Assembly: GCA_017652765.1 (NCBI GenBank)
Contig: JAGCAJ010000007.1
Location: 1 to 64,000 of the forward strand
Reading direction: 5' to 3'
Source of the DNA: Candidatus Saccharimonadota bacterium
GTDB taxonomy: Bacteria > Patescibacteriota > Saccharimonadia > Saccharimonadales > Saccharimonadaceae
Length of the DNA: 64,000 nt
A model generated the notes under the pieces. It was given only the letters and a program-made list of their open reading frames with translations, did no database searches and was not told the origin of the DNA. A program made the position numbers and the translations under genes. Shown one piece after another: positions 24,525 to 33,419 of this stretch (position 1 is its first letter; every line of letters starts with the position of its first letter).

Positions 24525-24938
24525 ATGAAAAAGAAAACCCCGCAGGACCACGTTACTGTCAACCGTCGTGCTAGATATGATTATCAGCTTGGCGAAGATC
24601 TTGTTTGTGGTATGAGTCTAACCGGCCTAGAAGTTCGCGCCATTCGCGACCACCACGTCCAACTAAAGGGTTCTTTTGTTACACTCCGAAACGGGGAACT
24701 ATGGCTAAATAATCTCACCCTCGGCGCCGAAACCGCGCGCAACATCCGCCTCCTCGTCACTAAACGCCAGCTCCGCGACCTAGCTCGCGCCCGCCAAGAC
24801 GGATACGCTATCGTCCCGACTAAATTACTCGGCGGAGGACGCCATATTAAATTAGTCGTCGCCACCGCCAAGGGTAAGAAAAAATACGACAAGCGCGAAA
24901 CCATCAAAAAACGCGATTACGATAGAGGTAGGGCCTAA
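24525..24938 (+). CDS. smpB: SsrA-binding protein SmpB
   Basis: tmRNA partner in rescue of stalled ribosomes, 137 aa. Family features: YDYQLGEDLVCGMSLTGLEV, KGSFVTLRNGELWL, and the basic C-terminal tail KKKYDKRETIKKRDYDR. The start is fixed by the symmetrical promoter: the -10 ends 6 nt before this ATG. No tmRNA gene was seen in the window. xth follows after 2 bp. Confidence 0.95.
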   Translation: MKKKTPQDHVTVNRRARYDYQLGEDLVCGMSLTGLEVRAIRDHHVQLKGSFVTLRNGELWLNNLTLGAETARNIRLLVTKRQLRDLARARQDGYAIVPTKLLGGGRHIKLVVATAKGKKKYDKRETIKKRDYDRGRA

Positions 24939-24940
24939 TC

Positions 24941-25747
24941 ATGTCTAGTTATAACATCTTTTCCTGGAATGTCAACGGTATTAGAGCTGTTACCCGTAAA
25001 GGCGCTTTTCAATCTTTTATTAAAGACTATCATCCCGACATTCTCTGCATCCAAGAAACCAAAGCCAAACAGGATCAGACAGAAATTGATTTACCAGATT
25101 ATACAGAAATCTGGAACTCCGCCTCCCGCGCTGGCTATTCTGGCACTGCTATTTTCTCCAAAATTAAACCCCTCCAAATTATTCACGGCTTTTCCGAGAA
25201 CATTAACAGCAGTTACAATTGGAACGACGACGCCTACGGCGACCCACTTTCAGAAGGCCGGGTCTTGACTGCCGAATATCCAGAGTTTTTCCTCGTTACC
25301 GTCTATACGCCCAATAGCAAACCCGACCTCTCTCGACTCAAACTTCGCGAACTTCTTTGGGACCCAGCTTTTCTAAAATACCTAAAAGAGCTAGAAACGT
25401 CCAAACCTGTTGTCGTCTGTGGCGATTTTAATGCCGCCCACACCGAAATCGATCTCGCCAGACCTCACGACAACGAGATGAACGCCGGCTACACTAAAGA
25501 AGAACGCCAGGGAATCACTAACCTAATTAACGCCGGATTTATCGACACCTTCCGCGTCCTCCACCCCACAGAACAAAAATACACTTGGTGGACTTGGCGC
25601 GCCCACGCTCGCGAGAGGAATATCGGCTGGCGTATTGATTACTTTTTCATTAGTAAATCTCTAGAAAAAAATCTAAAATCCGCCGAAATCCACAACGACG
25701 TTACCGGCTCCGACCATTGTCCGGTTTCTATTAAATTGGAGTTCTAA
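24941..25747 (+). CDS. xth: Exodeoxyribonuclease III / AP endonuclease
   Basis: Base-excision repair nuclease, 268 aa, of the EEP fold. Catalytic motifs: FSWNVNGIRA, CIQETKAK (metal-binding Glu), VVCGDFNAAH (Asp/Asn), RIDYFFIS and GSDHCPVSI (Asp-His). Length is standard. It shares a single base with the next start codon, so the two are co-translated. Confidence 0.96.
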   Translation: MSSYNIFSWNVNGIRAVTRKGAFQSFIKDYHPDILCIQETKAKQDQTEIDLPDYTEIWNSASRAGYSGTAIFSKIKPLQIIHGFSENINSSYNWNDDAYGDPLSEGRVLTAEYPEFFLVTVYTPNSKPDLSRLKLRELLWDPAFLKYLKELETSKPVVVCGDFNAAHTEIDLARPHDNEMNAGYTKEERQGITNLINAGFIDTFRVLHPTEQKYTWWTWRAHARERNIGWRIDYFFISKSLEKNLKSAEIHNDVTGSDHCPVSIKLEF

Positions 25748-26553
25748 TGCAGAAACTAGACTATTGGATCAAAAATCCCGACCTCAAACTATACAAAGAC
25801 CTAGAGTGGAACATCCCCGAACAAAAATCCGGCACGCTTAATATTGTCGGTGGCAACTCCAGCAGTTTTTCTACGGTTGTCCACACCGCAGAGTTTTTGT
25901 CCAAAACTTTCCCTATTAGAAAACTAAACATTCTCTTGCCGGCCTCCCTAAAATCCAAGGTCCCGCCACTTCCCGATATCACCTTTCTCCCTGCCACCGA
26001 ATCTGGCTCTATTGACAAATCCCCACTCCTAAATGATTTTCTAGATTCAGCGGATTTTACTATGATAGTTGGTGACGTTTCCAAAAACTCCGCCACTTCT
26101 GTCGCTTTATCCGACGCCATTAAATCTACGACTCGCCCCGTACTCCTCACGCGCGACGCTATTGATTCTGTTACTCCAGAAATGACTAACCTCATCGAAC
26201 GAGAAAACCTCTATCTAATAGGCTCACTCGCCCAAATTCAAAACGTCTTTCGCGCCGTTTATTATCCCAAGATGATTTTGTTATCACAGCCTCTCATGCC
26301 AATCGTAGAAGCCCTACACAAATTCACCTTGAGCTATCCCGTCACTATTCTCACCTTCCACCAAGACCAAATCATCATCGCAAATAGTGGCAAAGTAGTT
26401 ACCACTCCACTAGAAAAAACTCCCTACACTCCAATCTCACTCTGGGACGGCCAGCTCGCCAGCAAAATCTCCGCTATGAATCTCTTTACGCCGAGTAAAC
26501 CTCTAGAAGCTTCTGTATCTGCGTTGACTGTAAAATTGCCTCGCGATTTTTAA
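25747..26553 (+). CDS. Ribokinase-like protein, possibly related to NAD(P)H-hydrate dehydratase
   Basis: A 268 aa protein. The segment GTLNIVGGNSSSFSTVVHTAEF near residue 28 resembles the entry to the ribokinase-like fold of NAD(P)HX dehydratases, and the alternating strand/helix pattern fits. The usual catalytic NGDGD or GTGD glycine-rich motif is not evident, so it may be a degenerate or divergent member. Its 3' end overlaps the convergent glycosyltransferase gene by 68 bp. Confidence 0.5.
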   Translation: MQKLDYWIKNPDLKLYKDLEWNIPEQKSGTLNIVGGNSSSFSTVVHTAEFLSKTFPIRKLNILLPASLKSKVPPLPDITFLPATESGSIDKSPLLNDFLDSADFTMIVGDVSKNSATSVALSDAIKSTTRPVLLTRDAIDSVTPEMTNLIERENLYLIGSLAQIQNVFRAVYYPKMILLSQPLMPIVEALHKFTLSYPVTILTFHQDQIIIANSGKVVTTPLEKTPYTPISLWDGQLASKISAMNLFTPSKPLEASVSALTVKLPRDF

Positions 26554-27712
26554 GCATTACTCTACTCATTTTTTCTATCCGCCCCGCATCGCGTGCCAGC
26601 TCGTCTAGCGCTCGCGCCATTTCTCTAGGGCTAGGACTCTTTGACATGACATATCCACCCTCCGGCACCGATTCTTTCATGTCCGGATCACAGAAAAACA
26701 CCGGGAGCCCCGTCGCCTCCGCTTCCAAAAGTGTCAACCCTTGTGTATCAAACCCAAACGACACCGTCGCAGAAATATGTTGGCCCAGCATTTTATCTAA
26801 TACTTCATCATGTGGCACTCGCCCATAAAACACCACCTTTTTGTCCATATTGTTTTGTTTTACGAATTTCCGTGCTTTAGACATCGCATTACCGTCTCCG
26901 CATGCCGAGAGAAAATACGGACTCTTCATCATTGCTAATGCTTCTAAAAACGGCATAATCCGCTTTTCATGAGAAATTCTACTATTCCAAAAAATCCGGA
27001 GCACATCACCTTTCTCGCACTTACGTACTAAGGTTCCATTTACCTTGTCTACTCGCTTGTCAATATCCGCCACCAGCTCGTCCGCTACGCCATTAGACAC
27101 AACGGTAATCGGTTTTTTTACGCCATATTTTTTTAGCCTATCCGCAAAATGCTGTGACGGCGTAATCACTTTGTCCGCATAATTTGCATGGTTTACCATT
27201 AGCGTCCACATCTTGGCTGTCGCCACCGTATCTGCTAATTTTTTGTCTCGCCTCACCACTATCGGATGCGGAATATATCGACCATGCAAGAAGCACAATA
27301 GACTCCCCACTAGGGTTTTTACCGGGTGGGGAACATTCACCTTTATCGCCATGTCCTCCCTACCATGCATAGTCTGAATTAGTGGCCGATTAAACCTCCG
27401 CGCTAGCTTCATTCCCGCGATAGAACAACTCGCCTCGTAATGTACATGCACAATATCAAAGTCAAACTTAGGATACTCCGCCAACACCGCGGATATCACT
27501 TTTCCTGGACGTTTAGATACCGGTGCGCCATTAAATCTCAAGGTTCTATGCGTCGGCACAATTTTTACATCTTTATCCTTAGCAGTAAATCCCGGCGCAA
27601 ACACCGTTACTTCGTGGCCCAGTTTTTTTAGACTTTCTTTCTGGGCATTAATAGAAGACGGAATTCCGCCCGGCACTTCCAAAAATACATCCGTAAAAAT
27701 CGCAATTTTCAT
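26486..27712 (-). CDS. GT4-family glycosyltransferase (second)
   Basis: A 408 aa GT-B glycosyltransferase. The N-terminus MKIAIFTDVFLEVPGGIPSS marks the start, and a TATAAT ends exactly 6 nt before this ATG. The donor site has GFDTQGLTLLEAEATGLP. A hydrophobic patch near 155-170 may be membrane-associated. It belongs to the same broad family as the enzyme at 23.2-24.5 kb; two such enzymes could add successive sugars to diacylglycerol, which is inference. Confidence 0.9.
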   Translation of the reverse strand: MKIAIFTDVFLEVPGGIPSSINAQKESLKKLGHEVTVFAPGFTAKDKDVKIVPTHRTLRFNGAPVSKRPGKVISAVLAEYPKFDFDIVHVHYEASCSIAGMKLARRFNRPLIQTMHGREDMAIKVNVPHPVKTLVGSLLCFLHGRYIPHPIVVRRDKKLADTVATAKMWTLMVNHANYADKVITPSQHFADRLKKYGVKKPITVVSNGVADELVADIDKRVDKVNGTLVRKCEKGDVLRIFWNSRISHEKRIMPFLEALAMMKSPYFLSACGDGNAMSKARKFVKQNNMDKKVVFYGRVPHDEVLDKMLGQHISATVSFGFDTQGLTLLEAEATGLPVFFCDPDMKESVPEGGYVMSKSPSPREMARALDELARDAGRIEKMSRVMLKNREAILQSTQIQKLLEVYSA

Positions 27713-27783
27713 AATTATATTATATGGTATAGAGAAAATTAATGCTATACTATATAAGTATATGTAGATAATGGAGGACAATT

Positions 27784-28545
27784 ATGTTTAATCTGAAAGG
27801 ACAAGTCGCAGTTGTTACTGGAGCTAGCTCCGGATTAGGTAAACAAATGGCCAGAGGCTTTGCCTCCCAGGGTGCTAATCTTGCTATTCTCGCTCGCCGT
27901 ATCGAACGCCTAGAAAAATTCGCCGACGAACTTCGTGACGAATTTAAGGTAGAAGTTTTACCGGTCCAATGCGACGTTACTTCGACCGACAGTATTAATA
28001 GTGCCGCTAAAGCCGTCGAGGAAGCTTATGGCAAAGTAGACATTCTATTAAACTGCGCCGGCTCGTCCAAAGACAAAGGCGTCCTAGACATGAAAGACGA
28101 CGAATGGGATTTTACCATCGCCACCGACGAAACCAGTGTCTTTAAGATGACTCGTGCCTTTGGCAATATCATGAAGAAAAAGAAATACGGCCGTATTATT
28201 AATATCGCTTCTATGTATGGTCTGGTCGGCAATACAGAAATCCCAACTATCGCCTACCACGCCTCAAAGGGTGCCGTAGTTAACTTTACTCGCGCCGCCG
28301 CCGCCGAGCTAGCACTTGACGGCATTACTGTTAACGCTATCTGCCCGGGCTACTTCTACACCGAGCTTACCCAGCCTGTCCTAGATACAGATACCTTCCA
28401 GCAATTCGCCAAGGTCCATGTCCCAATGCAGAGATACGGTAAAGAAGGGGAACTAAACGCAGCTGCAATTTTCCTAGCCAGCAAAGAAGCTAGCTATGTT
28501 ACCGGCGCTATCATCCCTGTCGATGGTGGCTATACCGCCGTCTAA
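27784..28545 (+). CDS. Short-chain dehydrogenase/reductase, FabG-like
   Basis: A 253 aa NAD(P)-dependent oxidoreductase. The cofactor motif is TGASSGLG (12-19), NCAG lies at 90-93, and the catalytic Ser143, Tyr158 and Lys162 (YHASK) are intact. The nearest families are 3-oxoacyl-ACP reductase and gluconate 5-dehydrogenase-like enzymes. No other fatty acid synthesis genes occur in the window, so a role in lipid synthesis is uncertain. TGGAGGA lies about six bases before the ATG. Confidence 0.88.
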   Translation: MFNLKGQVAVVTGASSGLGKQMARGFASQGANLAILARRIERLEKFADELRDEFKVEVLPVQCDVTSTDSINSAAKAVEEAYGKVDILLNCAGSSKDKGVLDMKDDEWDFTIATDETSVFKMTRAFGNIMKKKKYGRIINIASMYGLVGNTEIPTIAYHASKGAVVNFTRAAAAELALDGITVNAICPGYFYTELTQPVLDTDTFQQFAKVHVPMQRYGKEGELNAAAIFLASKEASYVTGAIIPVDGGYTAV

Positions 28546-28561
28546 CCTCGAACATCATAAA

Positions 28562-28590
28562 ACCCCCGAACATCTCGGGGGCAAAACTCA
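28562..28590. terminator. Stem-loop after the SDR gene
   Basis: Perfect 7 bp stem CCCCCGA/TCGGGGG (28563-28581). The plus-strand tail is A-rich rather than T-rich, while the minus-strand reading is followed by TTTTATG, so its terminator role on the plus strand is uncertain. Confidence 0.55.
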
Positions 28591-28676
28591 ACTCTACACT
28601 CTCATATTAGCATATCCTTTTTGTTAAGTCAATAACATTTGCATAAAATCCCCAAAATATGCTATAATTTTCGCAT

Positions 28677-28763
28677 GGGCGAATGGCGGAACTGGTAGAC
28701 GCGCTAGACTCAAAATCTTGTGGTAGCAATACCGTGTGGGTTCAAGTCCCACTTCGCCCACCA
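28677..28763 (+). tRNA. tRNA-Leu (anticodon CAA)
   Basis: Class II tRNA with a long variable arm. Acceptor GGGCGAA/TTCGCCC is perfect, T stem GTGGG/CCCAC with loop TTCAAGT, anticodon loop CTCAAAA giving CAA for UUG. One T-T mismatch is present in the anticodon stem. CCA is encoded. TGCTATAAT ends about eight bases upstream. Confidence 0.93.
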
Positions 28764-28786
28764 AAACTAAACAACTTTGGTGGAAT

Positions 28787-29848
28787 ATGACGAAAGAAAA
28801 AGAACTAAAGAAAAGCGGTATCAAAAGTTTAGTGATAAGCATATCACTATTTTTATTGCTACTTTTTTTAACTTTTTGGCTAATTTTTAAGGATCAAGAT
28901 CTCACCAGAATCTTTGACATTGTAGGTAATGCTAACCTCTGGTGGATTCTAGCCGGACTACTGCTTATGGTCGGCTATTTTGGCGTCCAAGCTTGGAACG
29001 TTAAAAGCGTCCTAGAATCCCTCGGCGAAAAAGTCCCCTGGAAAAAAATGTTCAAATTTACTTTGATAGAATTCTTTTTCTGTGCCATGACTCCTAGTGC
29101 CACTGGTGGCCAGCCTATGGAAATTTATTACATGTCCAAAGAGGGTATTTCCGCGCCCAAAGCTACCATGGCTATTTTTGTCCAGCTCTGTGGCTACCAA
29201 ATTTCCGTCATGACGCTCGGTATTTTTTCTGTATTGTTCTTACCATACAAATTACCGCCTGGCGTTTTTATGTTCTTTTTAATTGGTCTTTTAATTAACG
29301 GCATCGCACTTCTAGTTTTGTTGTGTTGTGTTTTCTTCCCTAAAATCGCCCACCCTGTGGTCCATAGCGTCGTTAGAATCGCCAAAAAGCTCCATTACAG
29401 AAAAGTTGACCGTATGGAAGAAAAACTAGAAGACAGTTTGAATCAATACGCCGAAAACGCTACCTATATTAAAAAGCATAAGAAACAATTCTTAAAAGCT
29501 ATTGGCCGAGTCTTTATCCAGGTATCGCTATATTATATTGTGCCGTTTTGTATCTACAAAGCCTTTGGCTTCTCCGAGCACAACGTTTTTGAACTATTTG
29601 CCATGCAGTCAGTATTATTCCTCGCTACCGCCGGCTTCCCAATCCCAGGCGCCGTTGGCTTGTCCGAAACTGTATTCCTAGCGCTCTATGGCTCCGTCTT
29701 TGGCGCCGAAATCATCAGCTCTGCCTTGCTCTTAAACCGCGGTGTTACCTTCTATATCTTCGTCATTATTAGTGCTATTATCGTCCTAGCTAACATCATT
29801 TTCCTAAAAACCCGCAAACAAAATCCAAAGGAAGCCGAGCAAAAATGA
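28787..29848 (+). CDS. Flippase-like membrane protein (UPF0104 / LPG synthase TM family)
   Basis: A 353 aa integral membrane protein with about eight helices, matching the lysylphosphatidylglycerol-synthase transmembrane/flippase family. The hallmarks are MTPSATGGQPMEIYYM near residue 100 and the FPIPGAVGLSE segment near 285. Such proteins move glycolipids or aminoacyl lipids between leaflets. The ATG downstream of the tRNA is chosen because GGTGGA precedes it. Its end overlaps the plsC-like gene by 4 bp, tying it to lipid work. Confidence 0.85.
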   Translation: MTKEKELKKSGIKSLVISISLFLLLLFLTFWLIFKDQDLTRIFDIVGNANLWWILAGLLLMVGYFGVQAWNVKSVLESLGEKVPWKKMFKFTLIEFFFCAMTPSATGGQPMEIYYMSKEGISAPKATMAIFVQLCGYQISVMTLGIFSVLFLPYKLPPGVFMFFLIGLLINGIALLVLLCCVFFPKIAHPVVHSVVRIAKKLHYRKVDRMEEKLEDSLNQYAENATYIKKHKKQFLKAIGRVFIQVSLYYIVPFCIYKAFGFSEHNVFELFAMQSVLFLATAGFPIPGAVGLSETVFLALYGSVFGAEIISSALLLNRGVTFYIFVIISAIIVLANIIFLKTRKQNPKEAEQK

Positions 29849-30612
29849 AAACTATCTACTACAACGATTTTTCTGACAATTTTGTAGAGACTAAGAATCA
29901 AGAGAAAAAGGTCCCGGATAATTATCAATTCATCAAAACTAATCCGCTTGCCAAATTCCTTGGCGCAATACTTTTTTGCTTTTTCAAATTTATTGGCCAT
30001 ATATACGCCACCTTTGTTCTCGGCCTAAAAGTGGAAGGGAAATACAAACTAAAAAACCACATTAAATCTACTCGGTCCGGTTATTATATTTATGCTAATC
30101 ACGTCTTAACTTATGGCGACGTCTATAATCCTGCACTCTATAGCCCAATCCATCCATATTACATTTGCGATAGCTCTAATCTGGGCATCCCAATTCTTGG
30201 ACCAATACTCCCCTTCGTCGGCGCTCTGCCTATCCCAGATTCCATTAAAGGCAAAAAACGCCTCTTTGACGCTATTTCTACTCGCGCCAAACAGGGAAAC
30301 GCTATCGTAATTTATCCCGAGGCCCACGTCTGGCCATATTATACTAACATCCGCCCGTTTGATACTACTGCTTTTGCTTTTCCAGCGAGAGATAATCTCC
30401 CAATTTTTACCGCCACCACTACGTTTATGCCTAGAAAATTTAGAAAAAAGCCTCGCGCCGTTATTTATATTGACGGACCATTTTCCGCACCAGAAGATTT
30501 AAGTAGACACGAAAAGTCCGCCTGTCTCCGCGACAAAGCCCTCTCTTCTATGCAAAAACACGCCAAACGTTCTACTGTGAAGTATATTAACTACAAAAAG
30601 CGCGAAAGTTAG
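29845..30612 (+). CDS. PlsC-like acyltransferase (first)
   Basis: A 255 aa lysophosphatidic-acid acyltransferase-type enzyme. Membrane segments lie near 40-62. The catalytic NHxxxxD motif is NHVLTYGD near residue 92, and the substrate motif YPEAHVWPY is near 160. It would put a second acyl chain on glycerol-3-phosphate lipids. Its ATGA overlap with the flippase-like gene indicates co-expression. Its 3' end overlaps the convergent second acyltransferase by 26 bp. Confidence 0.87.
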   Translation: MKTIYYNDFSDNFVETKNQEKKVPDNYQFIKTNPLAKFLGAILFCFFKFIGHIYATFVLGLKVEGKYKLKNHIKSTRSGYYIYANHVLTYGDVYNPALYSPIHPYYICDSSNLGIPILGPILPFVGALPIPDSIKGKKRLFDAISTRAKQGNAIVIYPEAHVWPYYTNIRPFDTTAFAFPARDNLPIFTATTTFMPRKFRKKPRAVIYIDGPFSAPEDLSRHEKSACLRDKALSSMQKHAKRSTVKYINYKKRES

Positions 30613-31447
30613 CAATATCACTTTTATCAAAATCGTATTTTAACGCCTTATTATACGCCTCTTCATACGCCTTTTTCTTTTCTTCGTAATCTTTGCTACA
30701 CATTTCTATACTGTTTTGGCGCACGTTTTTAGTGCTGTCCGGATAAATCGGAGGTAGTACATTTATAATATATTCCGACTCAAAAAATTCTTCGTTATCC
30801 ACTCTCGCGGTGTCTTTTATCTCTACGAAACACGGCACTACCGGCACATTTAGTTCCGACGCAAAATAAAACGCACCCCGTTTGTTTGGCCTAGGTTTGC
30901 GATAATTAAACCACATTTCTTCTTCTGGATAGATCAAAACTGGCTGACCCTTGTCTAGCGTTTCTTTTAAATGGGCCATAAACTCACCCTTGATATAGCT
31001 CACACTTTTTGATACTGGGATATGATCTAGATAATTAAACAGCTCACCAATCACGCCAGGCGCCGCCAAATTCCCGGCCTGAATTACAATCGCCGGAGAT
31101 TTTTTGTATCGCTCATGAATTAGCTTTTTTACGCATAAATTATCTAACGGATTAAAATGATTAGACGTAATAATAAACCCGCTTTTTTCCGGCAAATTTT
31201 CTATCCCGCGAATCGTGATTAGTTTATCATATGCTTTTATTTGCGCATTTTCTAATTTTTGCATCGCTAGACGTTTTAATTTGAACGTCTTTTTCTTCCT
31301 TAAATCATAAAATCGCTGGATGTATTTTTGCTCTTCTTCACTAGACAGCTCGGCATCGCCCTCTTCTACTTTACGATTCAAATCATTTTCTAGAATTGCA
31401 CGCTGGATATTCTCGACTACGCGCACCTTGCTTCCACCAATTATCAT
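30587..31447 (-). CDS. PlsC-like acyltransferase (second)
   Basis: A 286 aa protein with the acyltransferase motifs NHFNPLDN (HxxxxD) near residue 102 and YPEEEMWFNYRKPRP near 165-180. The start is the ATG overlapping the stop of the upstream glycosyltransferase gene (ATGA). Together with the other PlsC-like enzyme it could provide the sn-1 and sn-2 acylation steps. It is the last gene of a three-gene minus-strand operon with two GT8 enzymes. Confidence 0.87.
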   Translation of the reverse strand: MIIGGSKVRVVENIQRAILENDLNRKVEEGDAELSSEEEQKYIQRFYDLRKKKTFKLKRLAMQKLENAQIKAYDKLITIRGIENLPEKSGFIITSNHFNPLDNLCVKKLIHERYKKSPAIVIQAGNLAAPGVIGELFNYLDHIPVSKSVSYIKGEFMAHLKETLDKGQPVLIYPEEEMWFNYRKPRPNKRGAFYFASELNVPVVPCFVEIKDTARVDNEEFFESEYIINVLPPIYPDSTKNVRQNSIEMCSKDYEEKKKAYEEAYNKALKYDFDKSDIANFRAFCS

Positions 31448-32562
31448 TTTTTCTTCCTTGTGCCGGTCAATATTTCTGCACTCTTTTTTACGGCTCCAGC
31501 AATCGGTTTTAATGGGAGTAGTGGCAGGCTTAGTGTTACTTTTACTACGTGCCACCCCCAGCCAGTTTCTACAATCTTGTATTCCTTGTTAGACGGCCTA
31601 CCAGCGCGAATTTCGTCTGTGTCTTCAAATATCTTTTTGAATGTTATCTTATTATCGTGTGCCTTGTCAGCATGCGCCATCATCTGGCCTAGAAATTCCA
31701 TATCACGATTTAAGTCGTGTGGCTCCGCCTTTACTTTATTAATCTGTTTTAGGAATGGGGAGTTTGAAGCGTACCGCCAAAAATACACTTCATAATCTAT
31801 ATCGTCATAATGCCACGGCTTAAAATACAAATTATAGTGCACGATCCCTGGGTCTTTCATTGGCGGAATATCCTTGGCCGGCATCGCATCCCATTTGGAC
31901 GGCAATAATTTTACTCTAGAATAACACATGGCATTTAGATAATCCTGATCCGGCGCCACCGTATCAAAATCATATCTCACCATTAAGTATAAGAAGTGTT
32001 CATCAAACCTTAAACGCCTCAATTCTTCTAGGTTTAGGAGTAACACCCCAGAGTTAAAATACTCGTCTCTAGGTATGCCAACATATTCCTCTACATACCG
32101 CATAAACGGCTTGTTTTTCTTGATAGAAAAATCATTCACCGCACCGAGTAGATATTTCTTGCCTAGATTCACGCTATACATCTCAGAAATGTCCCCCACT
32201 ACCACCGTATCAGAATCTAGATATATGCCCTTCTCATATTGTGGGAACATCTGCGCAATAAAAATCCGATAATAAATCGTGAGAGTAAACATACTAGCAT
32301 TAAGCCTAGTATTTGGGCGTTCCGTCAGGAATCCTAGCACCTCTTTCATCGGCTTCAAATGGATGTGCGCATCTTTTTCGCGCAATACTTTTAGAGTCTT
32401 TAGTTTGGTTAGGGTTTTTATGCTCATTTTTTCATAGACTACATAGATTTCGTACGTATAGTCCGGGCTGGCATTTTTAAGCAGGGAAATAATCGATACC
32501 GAAAGATATGGCGCATAAGTATCGTCCGCCGTATAAAAAATTGGAATAATAGGCTTTGTCAT
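31444..32562 (-). CDS. GT8-family glycosyltransferase (first)
   Basis: A 372 aa GT-A glycosyltransferase. The N-terminus IPIFYTADDTYAPYLSVSI and the DxD motif in YLDSDTVVVGD match family 8 (LPS glucosyl/galactosyltransferases and glycogenin). HYNLYFKPWHYDD is the family's C-terminal His/Trp motif. AAAGGAGGT six bases before the ATG fixes the start. A basic C-terminus may dock it to the membrane. It probably builds a cell-surface glycan or glycolipid. Confidence 0.9.
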   Translation of the reverse strand: MTKPIIPIFYTADDTYAPYLSVSIISLLKNASPDYTYEIYVVYEKMSIKTLTKLKTLKVLREKDAHIHLKPMKEVLGFLTERPNTRLNASMFTLTIYYRIFIAQMFPQYEKGIYLDSDTVVVGDISEMYSVNLGKKYLLGAVNDFSIKKNKPFMRYVEEYVGIPRDEYFNSGVLLLNLEELRRLRFDEHFLYLMVRYDFDTVAPDQDYLNAMCYSRVKLLPSKWDAMPAKDIPPMKDPGIVHYNLYFKPWHYDDIDYEVYFWRYASNSPFLKQINKVKAEPHDLNRDMEFLGQMMAHADKAHDNKITFKKIFEDTDEIRAGRPSNKEYKIVETGWGWHVVKVTLSLPLLPLKPIAGAVKKSAEILTGTRKKK

Positions 32563-33380
32563 TTTACCTCCTTTAATGCCTTCCATTCTATTAGAATATC
32601 ATCTAGTTCGTGACAGTTTAGGTTTTCGTGTAGTAGTTTTTCGTCCCACGGTTTTATCCGTATTACCTTAAAAAATGGGAAAAATTTAAACGTATTAGAA
32701 AAATGCCTAAACACTGTGTTTTTGGTGATTTCTTTTTGGTTATTAAATTCCTCACTCACAATTTTCTTATATTTAGAGCAAAAATTCAAGGCACTTTGGT
32801 CTGGCATCACCATCGGATATTTTTTACATGCCTTCCTTGCGCGCTCAAATAAATTCGTTTCCCGGATTTTTTTCAAGTTTAGAAGTAACACTCCAGAATT
32901 AATATAACGCTTCTTACCAAACGGCACTCGATAAACATGCGACCCATATCTATCTAACGCCCCCGCCATTTCATATTTGTCCATATTGATATCGTATAAT
33001 GCGCTTGGGTCCTTCAGACATGCCACATCCGTATCTAAATACAGAATTTTTTCTGGGAAATCCGCTAGTTTATCCGCATAGAGTCGGAGCATGCAATACG
33101 GCGTAAAATACGTCCTAAGATTAGCCGTGGCCGGCTCTTTCTTAAATTCTTCGCCCACGTCAATAATCTTTAGGGTGTTTTTAGAATTGGCTCGCTCTAG
33201 CGTTTTTATTAGTCCCGCTAAATCTTTTTCTGTTATGGCGTGATAACGTTTTTTAGCGTTAGCGTAATCCATAGTTAAAACATAAATATTTAGTGACTCG
33301 CGCACATTTTTAATGAGAGACAAAACCGCAATCGTAATCCCGTCTACAATGTTTCTGTCGCCACAAAATAGTATATTCAT
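32559..33380 (-). CDS. GT8-family glycosyltransferase (second)
   Basis: A 273 aa relative of the neighbouring enzyme, with MNILFCGDRNIVDGITIAV at the start, LYLDTDVACLKD (DxD) in the middle, and RIKPWDEK near the end. It overlaps the next gene by 4 bp (ATGA). A TATAAT ends 7 nt before the ATG. Divergent from the acyl-activating enzyme gene 39 bp away. Confidence 0.88.
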   Translation of the reverse strand: MNILFCGDRNIVDGITIAVLSLIKNVRESLNIYVLTMDYANAKKRYHAITEKDLAGLIKTLERANSKNTLKIIDVGEEFKKEPATANLRTYFTPYCMLRLYADKLADFPEKILYLDTDVACLKDPSALYDINMDKYEMAGALDRYGSHVYRVPFGKKRYINSGVLLLNLKKIRETNLFERARKACKKYPMVMPDQSALNFCSKYKKIVSEEFNNQKEITKNTVFRHFSNTFKFFPFFKVIRIKPWDEKLLHENLNCHELDDILIEWKALKEVK

Positions 33381-33419
33381 TAAGGTTATTATACCAAATA
33401 TATGCTAAAATAGTCCTAT
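33381..33419. promoter_or_regulatory. Divergent leaderless promoters
   Basis: Thirty-nine bases separate two divergent ATGs. TATAAT reads left, ending 7 nt before one ATG; TATGCTAAAAT reads right, ending 8 nt before the other. Confidence 0.75.
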